64,000 bases of DNA from Alopecurus myosuroides (taxonomy: Eukaryota > Streptophyta > Magnoliopsida > Poales > Poaceae). Shown piece by piece: positions 54,774 to 64,000 of this stretch (position 1 is its first letter; every line of letters begins with the position of its first letter). The notes below the pieces were generated by a model. It was given only the letters and a program-made list of their open reading frames with translations. It ran no database searches and had not been told where the DNA came from. The DNA is taken from positions 112,914,263 through 112,978,262 of the forward strand of contig CM054059.1 in the NCBI GenBank assembly GCA_028641055.1, given 5' to 3'. The position numbers and the translations under genes are program-made.

Positions 54774-57700
54774 CTAGGTTTTAGAAAAGAAATCGGGGTA
54801 CTTAGATCGCAAGCGATCTTCTCGTTCCCAGGTTGCTTCGTTCTCGGAATGATGCGACCACTGAACTTTGAGGAACTTGATAGTTTGACTACGAGTTCTT
54901 CGTTCGGCCTCATCGAGGATACGGACGGGAACCTCCTTGTAAGAGAGATCATCCTTGAGTTTGATGGTTTCGTGATCCACACCACGAACAGGATCCTTGA
55001 AGCAACGTTTGAGTTGTGAGACATGGAATACATCATGGACATCCGGAAATCCTGGAGGCAACTGCAGTTGATATGAAACTTGACCTCGTTTTCCAATGAT
55101 AGGGAAAGGACCGATATAACGAGGAGCCAGTTTGCCTTTGATTCCGAACCGTTTTCCACCTTTCAGAGGTGTGACTCGAAGATAAGCTTTCTCGCCAATT
55201 TCATAATGAACATCTTGGTGATGACGATCATAATAGCTTTTCTGGCGAGATTGAGCTGTTTTCAGTCGTTCACGAATGACACGAACGATTTCTTCCGCTT
55301 CCTGGATTACATCCGGACTAAAGAAGGATCTTTCACCGGTTTCAGACCAATTCAGCGGAGTTCGGCATTTGCGACCGTAAAGAACTTCAAAAGGAGCTTT
55401 GCCCAAGCTAGATTGATAACTGTTGTTATAAGTGAACTCGGCATATGGAAGAAACTTCTCCCAATCCTTACCGAACGATATAACACAAGCCCGGAGCATG
55501 TCCTCAAGAATCTGGTTAACTCCCTCAGTTTGACCACCGGTTTGTGGATGGTAGGCAGTGCTGAAGGATAGACGAGTTCCCATAGCCTTTTGAAGACTCT
55601 CCCAGAATCTGGAGATAAACAAACTGCCTCTGTCTGAGACAATCCTTTTTGGAATACCATGAAGACTGACTATTCGTGAGATATATAGATCTGCCAGATC
55701 AGAGACTCGAATAGTCTCACGAACAGGAAGGAAATGGGCAACCTTTGACAGACGATCAATCACCACCCATATAGCATTGTGCCCCTTTTTGGTATTGGGA
55801 AGGCCGGTAATGAAATCCATACCAATCTCATCCCACTTCCATTCAGGAATAGGCAGAGGTTGAAGAACACCGGCTGGCCTTTGATGTTCTGCCTTCACAC
55901 GACGACAGACGTCGCATTCAGCAACATACTGAGCGATTTCTCGCTTCATCCGGGTCCACCAGAATTTCGGACGAAGATCTTGATACATCTTGGTGCTACC
56001 AGGATGAATAGAAAGAGGTGTGTCATGAGCCTCTTGGAGTATTAGATTTCTCAGATTTCGGTTCTTGGGTACAACCAGACGGTTTTTGAAGTAGACAATG
56101 CCTTGATCATCAACAGAGAAACACTTAGCAGCCCCGCTAGCAATGTTCTTCTTAATCTTAGCAATGCCTAAGTTGTTCTTCTGAGCATCTTTTATTTGAT
56201 CTTCGAGAGAAGGTTTTATTTCCAAATTAGCCAGATATCCGGAAGGAACAACTTCGAGGTTCAGCTTGGAGAACTCCTCATGAAGAGAAGGCTGGGCTTG
56301 CTGTATCATCAAGTTGTTACAATAAGACTTCCGACTTAGCGCGTCAGCAACGACATTTGCTTTGCCGGGTTGATAGTTGAGACCCAAGTCAAAGTCCTTG
56401 ATTACCTCCAACCATCTTCTCTGTCTGAGATTCAGATCCGGTTGGGTGAACAGATATTTCAGACTCTGATGATCTGAGTATAACTCACATCGATTGCCAA
56501 GAAGATAATGACGCCATTGCTTGAGAGCATGGACCACGGCTGCTAGCTCAAGATCATGGGTTGGATAGTTGTGTTCATGTGGTTTCAGTTGACGAGAACC
56601 ATAAGCCACTACATGACCTTCTTGCATTAACACACAACCGAGTCCTTGTTGGGAGGCATCACAAAAGATGACAAAGTCCTTGCTCGTATCAGGAAGAACA
56701 AGCACAGGAGCGGTAGTCAGTTTGGTTTTCAGAGTTTGGAAACTTTCCTCCGCTTTTTCTGACCACTCGAACTTTTTGCCTTTCTTAAGAAGTTCAGTCA
56801 TAGGTTTTGCAATTTTGGAGAAGTTCTCAATGAAACGACGGTAATAACCAGCCAGTCCGAGAAAACTCCGAACATCCTTGACTGATTTAGGTGTTTCCCA
56901 GTCCAGAATAGTTTGGATCTTGTCTGGAATAACGGCAACACCTTCGGCAGACACCACGTGTCCGAGATAGATGAGTTCTTTCAACCAGAACTCACACTTG
57001 GAGAACTTGGCATAAAGCTTGTGCTCACGAAGTTTGGATAACACCAAACGCAGGTGTTCAGAATGATCATCTTCGGTTTTGGAATAGACTAAGATGTCGT
57101 CGATGTAGACCACGACGAACTTATCAAGATACTCCATGAATACCGAGTTCATAAGCCTCATGAAGGTAGCTGGAGCATTAGTAAGACCGAAAGACATGAC
57201 GGTGTATTCGTAAAGACCATAACGAGTAGTGAACGCCGTTTTAGGAATGTCCTCCTTTCTGATCTTTATTTGATGGTATCCTGATCGCAGGTCCATCTTG
57301 GAAAAGACAGTTGCACCAGCTAATTGATCAAAGAGGTCATTGATTCTTGGAAGAGGGTACTTGTTTTTGATGGTCACTGCATTCAGCGGCCGATAGTCAA
57401 CAACCAAACGTGGAACATTGGTATCCCGCTTCTTGACAAAGATAGTGGGACAACCCCAAGAAGATGTGCTAGGTTGGATGAAACCCTTTTCTTCTAACTC
57501 CTCAATTTGGCGTTTCAATTCAACCAACTCCTCTGGGGCCATACGGTAAGGTCTTTTAGACATTGGAGCGGTACCGGGGACTAACTCAATGACAAACTCC
57601 ACACTTCGATCAGGTGGCATGCCAGGTAACTCTTCAGGAAACACATCAGGGAAATCACTGACTACAGGTAACTCATGAATTTCAGGAGGGTAATCACCTT

Positions 57701-59198
57701 GCATGAAGTACAGCTGCAGTTCAGGAGAAAGTCGTGTGCGTGCTGAAGGAGGAATGGTGAACTCAGACCAATAGTCGATGATGGCACCGGAAGGATGTTT
57801 CAAGGTGAGGCATTTTGTTGCACAATCCAAAACAGCTCCATATTTGGCAAGCCAATCCATGCCCAGTATGACATCAAGGTCAGTGGATTTTAGGGCAATG
57901 AAGGTTGCAGGGAATTGTAAGGATCCCACCTCAACCATGAGCTCTGGCGTAACCATGGTGGTTTGCCAGTTGCAACCAGGGGAATTTACCATTAACGGTT
58001 TTTGCAACTTTTCGAAAGGTATCCCATGCATTTTAGCAAACCCTTCTGACATGAATGTATGCGATGCTCCAGAATCAAATAAGGCTAAAGCCGAAATTGA
58101 GTTGACACGAATCGTACCCAGTAAGACGCTTGGATCGTCCTGAGCATCCTCAGCAGTCACATAGTTCAGACGACCACGTCCAGCACCAGCAGGCTTTGCC
58201 ATTTTCTTAGGAGGAGGAGGAGGAGGAGGTGCACGTCCAGCATGATTCTGAGGGCACTCCCTCGAGAAGTGACCAGGCTGGCCACAGCGATAGCACACAT
58301 TGCTGGGAGGAGAGGCAACTGGAGGACGAGAACCTTGTCCACCACCATAGGTTGATGTAGCAGGTGGGGCAGGTGGACGAGGAGCATATCCAGATGGCCT
58401 TGGCTGGAACGGAGCCCTAGGAACAGCGCTGTATGGAATGAACACACGGCGCTTCCTCTTCTGACCAGAGGGTGAAGCACGGGAATCTCCAGCACTCTTC
58501 TTGATAGCAGTATCCATCTCCTTTTTGCCACGTTCAAGAGTGATGGCCTGGTTGTAAAGTTCCTGGAAGCTCTGGAACTTGAAGGGCAGCATCTCATAAC
58601 GAACAGTTGGGTTCAGGCCCTTACGGAACAGATCCTGCTTGTCCTCGTCATTAGTGACATCACGAGGAGCATAGCGAGCCAGACGAGTGAACACACGACC
58701 ATAGGCCTCAATACCCATACTGCCCTGAGTAAGATCAAGGAACTCCTTTCTTTTACCGTCCATGACTGCCTTCGGGATATAGGCCTCACGGAAAGCAGTG
58801 CGGAACTCTGCCCAAGTGACCTCATGACCGGGCGCCTGCAACGCCAGAAAGCCTTCCCACCAAGCACCAGCAGCACCTTCAAGCTTATAGGTGGCGAAGT
58901 TCACACGGTCACGTTCCTGGACACGGAGAGCAATGAACTTGCGCTCCATTGTGCGAAGCCAGTCATCGGCATCGAGAGGCTCAGTGGAGTCAGCAAAATA
59001 AGGTGGCTGAGCCTTGAGGAAGTCCACGAGTGTAACGCCGGCAGCACGGCGTTCAGTGTTCTGGGCCACACGCTCCAGAAGTTGTTCGTTCCTCAGACGA
59101 TTGTTCTCAATGCTCTGCAGCACCTGCGCCATTGTGGGTGGCGGCGGAGGTGTTGGCTCAGGGGGAGGGTTATTACGGCCACGAGTACCACCCGACAT
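54774..59198 (-). CDS. Element K gag-pol polyprotein with chromodomain, intact
   Basis: 1474 residues without a break. Gag capsid about 55-225; CCHC knuckle 302-315 ([14 protein letters not shown]); protease with DSG at 375-377; RT about 580-740 with YIDD 698-701; RNase H about 840-955 (Asp847, Glu884, Asp909); integrase zinc residues His1058, His1065, Cys1095, Cys1098 and catalytic Asp1128, Asp1189, Glu1225; GPF motif near 1363; chromodomain about 1420-1474 ([15 protein letters not shown]). All catalytic residues looked for are present. The ATG follows a strong 3' splice site (CTTTTACTCAG|G ATG), so gag-pol may come from a spliced RNA. In related elements the chromodomain helps choose chromatin for insertion. 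Confidence 0.95.
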   Translation of the reverse strand: MSGGTRGRNNPPPEPTPPPPPTMAQVLQSIENNRLRNEQLLERVAQNTERRAAGVTLVDFLKAQPPYFADSTEPLDADDWLRTMERKFIALRVQERDRVNFATYKLEGAAGAWWEGFLALQAPGHEVTWAEFRTAFREAYIPKAVMDGKRKEFLDLTQGSMGIEAYGRVFTRLARYAPRDVTNDEDKQDLFRKGLNPTVRYEMLPFKFQSFQELYNQAITLERGKKEMDTAIKKSAGDSRASPSGQKRKRRVFIPYSAVPRAPFQPRPSGYAPRPPAPPATSTYGGGQGSRPPVASPPSNVCYRCGQPGHFSRECPQNHAGRAPPPPPPPKKMAKPAGAGRGRLNYVTAEDAQDDPSVLLGTIRVNSISALALFDSGASHTFMSEGFAKMHGIPFEKLQKPLMVNSPGCNWQTTMVTPELMVEVGSLQFPATFIALKSTDLDVILGMDWLAKYGAVLDCATKCLTLKHPSGAIIDYWSEFTIPPSARTRLSPELQLYFMQGDYPPEIHELPVVSDFPDVFPEELPGMPPDRSVEFVIELVPGTAPMSKRPYRMAPEELVELKRQIEELEEKGFIQPSTSSWGCPTIFVKKRDTNVPRLVVDYRPLNAVTIKNKYPLPRINDLFDQLAGATVFSKMDLRSGYHQIKIRKEDIPKTAFTTRYGLYEYTVMSFGLTNAPATFMRLMNSVFMEYLDKFVVVYIDDILVYSKTEDDHSEHLRLVLSKLREHKLYAKFSKCEFWLKELIYLGHVVSAEGVAVIPDKIQTILDWETPKSVKDVRSFLGLAGYYRRFIENFSKIAKPMTELLKKGKKFEWSEKAEESFQTLKTKLTTAPVLVLPDTSKDFVIFCDASQQGLGCVLMQEGHVVAYGSRQLKPHEHNYPTHDLELAAVVHALKQWRHYLLGNRCELYSDHQSLKYLFTQPDLNLRQRRWLEVIKDFDLGLNYQPGKANVVADALSRKSYCNNLMIQQAQPSLHEEFSKLNLEVVPSGYLANLEIKPSLEDQIKDAQKNNLGIAKIKKNIASGAAKCFSVDDQGIVYFKNRLVVPKNRNLRNLILQEAHDTPLSIHPGSTKMYQDLRPKFWWTRMKREIAQYVAECDVCRRVKAEHQRPAGVLQPLPIPEWKWDEIGMDFITGLPNTKKGHNAIWVVIDRLSKVAHFLPVRETIRVSDLADLYISRIVSLHGIPKRIVSDRGSLFISRFWESLQKAMGTRLSFSTAYHPQTGGQTEGVNQILEDMLRACVISFGKDWEKFLPYAEFTYNNSYQSSLGKAPFEVLYGRKCRTPLNWSETGERSFFSPDVIQEAEEIVRVIRERLKTAQSRQKSYYDRHHQDVHYEIGEKAYLRVTPLKGGKRFGIKGKLAPRYIGPFPIIGKRGQVSYQLQLPPGFPDVHDVFHVSQLKRCFKDPVRGVDHETIKLKDDLSYKEVPVRILDEAERRTRSQTIKFLKVQWSHHSENEATWEREDRLRSKYPDFFSKT

Positions 59199-59565
59199 CC
59201 TGAGTAAAAGGAAGAGGAATCATGAATAACACATCCATGGTAAAAGGATACAATGGATCGACATGTAATAATTCCAACGGAACAACAAGATACATGCCAA
59301 AATGTAGTAGAACAGAATGAATGAACATGAAGTGTATCATTTCATCAACATGGAGACAACATATTACAACATTTATTGAAACCAGTCGAAGTACAATCCA
59401 TACATAGTGGCGGTACAAGCTCACAAGCTTAAGTACATACAACACTGAAAGAAAGTACGGTAGATACACATCACCGAAGTTCTGCTCCTATACATTATTT
59501 TTCTACAACTTCGGGTTTCGAGTACATGAAAGCAAACATTACTCTAGCTGGAACCGACAACGGTC
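59199..59565 (-). promoter_or_regulatory. Element K spacer between ORF1 and gag with 3' splice site
   Basis: The minus strand before the gag ATG is pyrimidine-rich and ends TTTTACTCAG at 59200, one base before ATG. No other gene is visible in this 0.37 kb. The matching donor was not identified. Confidence 0.5.
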
Positions 59566-60309
59566 TCAGTATCCTCCGAAGTCGAAAGGAAGTGGAACCG
59601 GAGCACCAGGGTAGCGACGAACAGACTCGTCCTGCGGTCCGTGGAGAGACTGTGGTACACCACGCACCATGCTAGGCCTCCTGAGGCGTCCACGAGGGGG
59701 AACATCACCTCCAACATCTGGAGATGCAACCGAGGAAGGCACAAGTACAGCTGGAAGCTCTATCTCAGAGGCCTGAACAATACCACTCTCAACGAATGGC
59801 CTCACTCTGGCTGTCACAGTCCTGAGACTAGCTGCAAGGGTGATAACTAGTGCACTAAGCTCACGCTCCCGACGAGCATAAGCAGCAAGAAGATCAACGG
59901 TGCACCTAAGTGTAAGATCTTCCTCCTGGGAGGAATCAGCAAAGGTGTGAGTATAACACCCCTCAAGAGTAGCATCAGAACCAGGGCAGTAACGGAAGGA
60001 GCTATGCTCGTGATCTGGATAGTGGTAACGAAGCTCATTAAGACAGTGCCGTGCAGCATCCTGCACAGCCATCTCAACGGTGAAACCAATACCCTCGGCA
60101 TAGTGCTCAGCAGGAAAGATGGTGCCATCTAGCTGTGGAAGACGGACACCACACAAGTACTGGGTCTGGTGGAAGTCACGGTACTCCTCATACACGGTGT
60201 ACACAGGATACCAAGGGGCTCCTATGTTTGCACAGGCTGAGGCTAGGAGATGAGGAAAACCGGGAACTCCAAGGCATAGAGTATGTCGAACAACCTGACC
60301 AGAAGGCAT
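59566..60309 (-). CDS. Element K ORF1, extra protein ahead of gag, possible dsRNA-binding-like fold
   Basis: 247 residues from ATG 60309. That ATG comes directly after TTTGTTTCAG, a good 3' splice site. The frame is open 52 codons further upstream, but that part looks like leader. Residues of about 30-110 run PVYTVYEEYRDF...YLCGVRLP...GIGFTVEMAVQDAARHCLNEL. The spacing of Tyr-x-Cys-x-Val strand, Gly-x-Gly-Phe turn and Ala-rich final helix recalls a dsRNA-binding domain. The resemblance is by eye and weak. The C-terminal part is Pro/Arg-rich with no motif. It lies in the same sense as gag, between PBS and gag. It could equally be an unknown structural protein. Confidence 0.7.
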   Translation of the reverse strand: MPSGQVVRHTLCLGVPGFPHLLASACANIGAPWYPVYTVYEEYRDFHQTQYLCGVRLPQLDGTIFPAEHYAEGIGFTVEMAVQDAARHCLNELRYHYPDHEHSSFRYCPGSDATLEGCYTHTFADSSQEEDLTLRCTVDLLAAYARRERELSALVITLAASLRTVTARVRPFVESGIVQASEIELPAVLVPSSVASPDVGGDVPPRGRLRRPSMVRGVPQSLHGPQDESVRRYPGAPVPLPFDFGGY

Positions 60310-60619
60310 CTGAAACAAAGACATTTTCAAGATGTCAATAGACATGGAGAAATGAGTTGAATTTGGAATTATAACAACCTGAGACAAAGTACACGAGAGA
60401 AATACACCCAACGGTTTTACTCCTAACTTTTGAGCCATCAACAAGGAAACAACACACAAAAACAAAGGAGATACGGTGACTCAGAGTTAGAGCGATACCA
60501 GGTAAGGAGCAAAAAGAATCCTAAGAGGGTTTTCATAACTCATTTTGTCTTTTCAAAGTAATTTTCACAAGTTCTAGACTCAACATCGACCAACGGTAAG
60601 GGTTTCCTACAGGCAGTCC
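60310..60619 (-). other. Element K leader between PBS and ORF1
   Basis: The untranslated leader of the element RNA. It ends in the 3' splice site at 60312-60310. No gene is seen. Confidence 0.5.
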
Positions 60620-60632
60620 TGCTCTGATACCA
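60620..60632 (-). other. Element K primer-binding site
   Basis: The minus strand reads TGGTATCAGAGCA, complementary to the 3' end of plant initiator Met tRNA, five bases after the LTR end. Confidence 0.93.
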
Positions 60633-60637
60633 AGACC

Positions 60638-63600
60638 TGTCGGACCCCGGACCCCGAGATATACAAACTGTCATGTGCTCCTAGCAGTGGACCCACAAGG
60701 GCTTCAGGGTTACCAGCCCCGGCCGCAACAAACAACGGCAGGCAGACCGGATTCATCGGCACGTAGTCCGGATCCCCGGTCTACTACTCCTTGTGTCCAT
60801 GCTAGTCATAACCAGATATGTATACCCAAGCATCCACGAGTCGGATGAAACTGAAGGAACGGGACCAGAGTTATACAGAGATGCTATGTGTCCAGAAAGT
60901 GCAACAACAATCGAGGGTTACTGGGGTTACCTCGCCCCAGGCCGGATATCTCCGGCAGGCGGGCTCGGTCATGGATCATCGGCTCCACAACCCCTCGACT
61001 GCGACAACTATGCAGGCATAGCCAAAACTGTATAACAACGGGCTCGAGACCAACAATCGATCAAAGCAGTACTCTAGACATGAAAGTTGTATTAAACAAG
61101 GCATACTAGAGTAGCTCACACACAGAGGTTACCGGACCAACATAGGTCAAGCAACCCAACATTACAACAAGCAGCGAAAGCAAAGATGTTGCTATACAAC
61201 AAGAGCAAAAGGACTAAGAGTCCGAAACATAAGCAACGTAGCCAAACCCATACTACAGATACCAGACTGCTGCCTGGGAACTCCTAACTACTCGTCGACG
61301 TCGAGGTAGAACCCCTCTTCAGCTGCATCACCGAAGTCTGAAACAAAACAACAACGAGGCAAGGTTGAGTACAAAAGGTACTCAGCAAGACTTGGCTTTT
61401 AAGGTTCTTTGCATAAAGCCAACTTTGTTTTCCGAAGTTGAGGAAGAAAAGCACGTGTAATAGAGCATTTCTAAAACAGAGGAGGAATCTACTCAACTAC
61501 TGAGATCATTATGTTCTTTAGTCCACCAAGTACTTTCTCAACCCCAGACTACCTTAAGCTACAAGAATCACCCCTCTCGACGTAGTCGAGGAGGCATCCT
61601 TCATTCATTGCCAGCAAGTTTTAGTCATTCCGTTAGAGTTATCTATGACCCCGTGACTTTCACCAAGTTGTCCATAACCGTGGACACGGCTTTCCGAAAG
61701 ATTTATCCCTGCAGGGTGGTACACTTTACCCACACGTATCGACCGACTCTTAGTGCCACGCGGTAACGCTCCTCTCTAAGAGCGCGGCAGAGTGTGGTCG
61801 ACCACGGCCTTTACCTTGCTCAACCCTATCCATGAGTCAACCCAAACAGGGCCACCCCGTCAACATGGAGTTGGCCACCTCCTGACGGCACCTGTTCTGT
61901 GAGTCGGGACAAGATCCGTGTACGTCCATCACTGGTCCCGGTCACGCCCTAGTTTTCTCCAAAACCTTTTATGACACACCCGCAAATGGAAAGCTCAAAC
62001 TATGTGACTCATGGAAGTGATCGAACAAGTTAGTTAGCCGAGCGCGGTCAGTTAGGCCCCGCGTGTGGTTGCACGCTCAGTCTTGGTTTCCGCGGCGAGA
62101 CCTTAAATCCTAGGGTTGGCGAGTACGGAACGAATAACCACTACCCAAGTGGCCTCCCGTGCTAGCCTTAGTCAATTTCATATGCTCAGTACTCATAAAT
62201 ATAACAACATACAAGGTTATCGAAGTGATCCAAAACATCAACCGGATGTAGTAGATCAGAACACTAAGCATGGCTAAGCATAACACACAAGGCTCTACGA
62301 TACTCAAACAACCCTAGTCATACTAGGAGGGTAAACAGGTATGAAGGTGACATGTGAGGGGGAGGGTCATGCAATGGATAGGTTACTCTAACAGACTCGA
62401 AACCAAGTTGAATCGAATGCATGTGTAAGAGGTTCAAAGACTCAAAACATGGGTAGCCATGAGGTGGTGCTTGCCTTGCTCGTCGAAAGTAGAGCTCGAG
62501 TTGTCGTAGAACGCCGGATCGACCTCCGGATCTCGGTCTACCGATAGCGAGCAACACCGGAAAGAAGGCAAACAATCAATACTTGACGACCGTGCAATGC
62601 ACAATATGTATGCATGAGTAAAACAATGCAAATGAGATGAAGCTTAAAAGATATAACAGGGAGCTAGGGTTTTGCGTCGTGAACGACGAACACCGGAGGA
62701 GGGGGAAAAACCCTAAACTGAAGATGTGACCAAGCTAACATGCTCAAATGACTTTGTAAACCTCATAGTTGGATTGCATTTGTTTCACTGATCAAAATGG
62801 TATATTACACTTAATTTTCTATTTTTAATGAATAAAAACTTTATTTTCAATATTTAATTGAATTAAAAGTTAAGTACAAAAGTGACCTCATTTTAAACTT
62901 AGTTGAACATGTATGCAAATGACATAGATAAAAAGCTCTCATTTTTCTGAACACACATATATTTTTTTCATAATTTTTGGAGCTATAAATTACAAGTTAT
63001 TTAATTTCCAAAACTATTTTATTTTCTGTTTTCTAAATTCTCTGCGGGTCCCACTGTTCAGTTCAAAAGAGGACAAAAGATGCCACTTGGCACGCCACGT
63101 AGGCAGGTGATGTCACGGTGACATCACCGTGACCTCACGGTGGTGGCCGGCCGGTGGCGGTTGTCAACGCCGGCGGCGATTCCGGCGAGCCCCGGGGACG
63201 TGCTTAGGCTCGTTGAGATCCTCTCGACGAGGCGGACAGGAGGGTGGCGGCGCCGCCCCGATTAGGCCACCGGCGGCGAGGGAAAAACGGCGAGCGGCGG
63301 CGGGAGGTTTCGGGTTCCGGCGAGCTCGGTGCTTCCGACCGAATTGGAGGAAACGGAGGGGCTGGGGAGGAGCTAGAACTCACCACGAGCTCGAGGAGAG
63401 GCTCGGCGGGGCCGGAGGTGGTCGCAATCGGCGGCGCGGTGAGGAAGGGGCCGGCGGCCGGAGGGGAGGAAGAAGGCGGCGATCTCCCCAACTAGTCCAT
63501 CCGGGCTCGATTCCTCGGCGGAGAAGGGGCGGTGAGGAGCGGCGGTTCCAACGAGGTGCTCGGAATGGTGGGGGAGGGAGCAGAACGGCGGCAATGGAGG

Positions 63601-64000
63601 TTCGACGGCGGCGGCCGGTTTCGGCGGAAGAGAGCCAGAGGAGGGGAGAGAGACAGCGGGTGGGGGGGTTCTGCGAGGTGCTCTCGATGCGGACGTCTCT
63701 TTGGAGTCGTTGGGGGCCTCCACGTCGACCGCGGGGAAGCAGGAGGTGGCGCGCGAGGCGGCGGCTGCCCTCCTGTCACCGGACAGGAGGAAGACGACAG
63801 GGTTTTCAAGAAAACCCCCTGGGAGAAAATAAAATTGCAAAGAAGCCCCTGGAAACTTTAAAACAGAACCCAAAAATGAAATTTGAGGGCCTTTTTGTGA
63901 ACCAAAAATTGCACAAAAATAGTCATTGGAAAGCTCTTTCAATTTGCTACCTTTCTAGCATAAGTTTGGTTCCATTTGAGAAACTTTGCAGAACAACTTT
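60638..64000 (-). repeat. Element K 5' LTR, truncated by window end
   Basis: 3363 bp of the expected 3498 bp, nearly identical to 51239-54601. Its outer end and the right target duplication lie outside the window. Confidence 0.93.

Larger units (their letters stand above)
51239..64000 (-). mobile_element. Element K: young Tekay/Del-type chromovirus, right LTR cut by window end
   Basis: It runs on the minus strand. The upstream LTR starts at 60638 and continues past 64000 (it should end near 64135). Then come PBS 60620-60632, an extra ORF (60309-59566), gag-pol (59198-54774), a polypurine tract and the downstream LTR 51239-54736. About six differences are seen in 3.36 kb of LTR overlap and both ORFs are open, so it is recent and may be autonomous. 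The chromodomain at the end of integrase and the initiator-Met-type primer site fit the Tekay/Del branch. Left flank CTGTC (51234-51238) is the expected target duplication. Confidence 0.93.

Noticed and set aside
53730..55019. A plus-strand open frame of 429 codons
   Set aside because: It covers the GC-rich LTR and the antisense of the end of gag-pol in element K; low-complexity Arg/Gly content and no family resemblance.
60620..60632. A tRNA gene, from similarity to initiator Met tRNA
   Set aside because: Only the 13 bases of a primer-binding site are present; the same applies to 44089-44101.
51239..64000. A segmental duplication of more than 3 kb (51239 and 60638)
   Set aside because: Explained as the two LTRs of element K: primer site and polypurine tract lie at the expected inner borders.

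Overview
The window is wholly made of nested LTR retrotransposons of the Ty3/Gypsy superfamily. I see no host gene, no rRNA or tRNA gene and no bacterial feature. The element types (Tat-lineage Gypsy with a second, archaeal-type RNase H; a Tekay/Del chromovirus; kilobase-long LTRs) and the nesting fit a large-genome grass, probably Pooideae. The species assignment is inference.

Layout, with labels used below. Element A (minus strand, 1-4845 plus 14743-14954, left end outside the window) is a Tat-type element that keeps gag-protease but has lost RT/RNase H/integrase. Element B (4846-14737, minus, target duplication CGACC) is a second copy of the same family and sits inside A's LTR. Its two 454-bp LTRs look identical, its gag-protease frame is open for 1216 codons, and it carries an antisense spliced accessory gene. 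Element T1 (14955 to about 26783, plus) is an old Tat element with decayed pol and a decayed antisense gene. It is followed by T2, a copy of the same family (about 26784-28178, then 48659-48659 onwards to 51238, continuing past the window).

T2 is split twice. Element L (28179-48653, plus, target duplication AAGGT) has about 4.07-kb LTRs around only about 0.5 kb of non-coding interior. L's 5' LTR is itself split by element G (30818-42636, plus, target duplication CTTCC), a Tat element with 559-bp LTRs, an open gag-protease, a broken pol and an intact five-exon antisense gene. Element K (51239 to beyond 64000, minus) is a young Tekay-type chromovirus with 3498-bp LTRs, an intact 1474-codon gag-pol ending in a chromodomain, and an extra ORF between PBS and gag.

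Recurring theme: three Tat families (B, T1, G) carry the same kind of convergent accessory gene at the 3' end of the element. It has a Transposase_28-type (PF04195) N-terminal domain, then charged, coiled-coil and acidic regions, several introns, and its own TATA box flanked by AACGG motifs. In G this gene is fully open while pol carries four stops and a frameshift. In B it stays open although RT, RNase H and integrase are gone. Other points of interest are gag frames that start inside the LTR and read through the primer-binding site, the same in-frame amber codon at the protease-RT junction of three copies, and a possible dsRNA-binding-like ORF ahead of gag in K. All exon joins, LTR comparisons and domain calls were made by eye.
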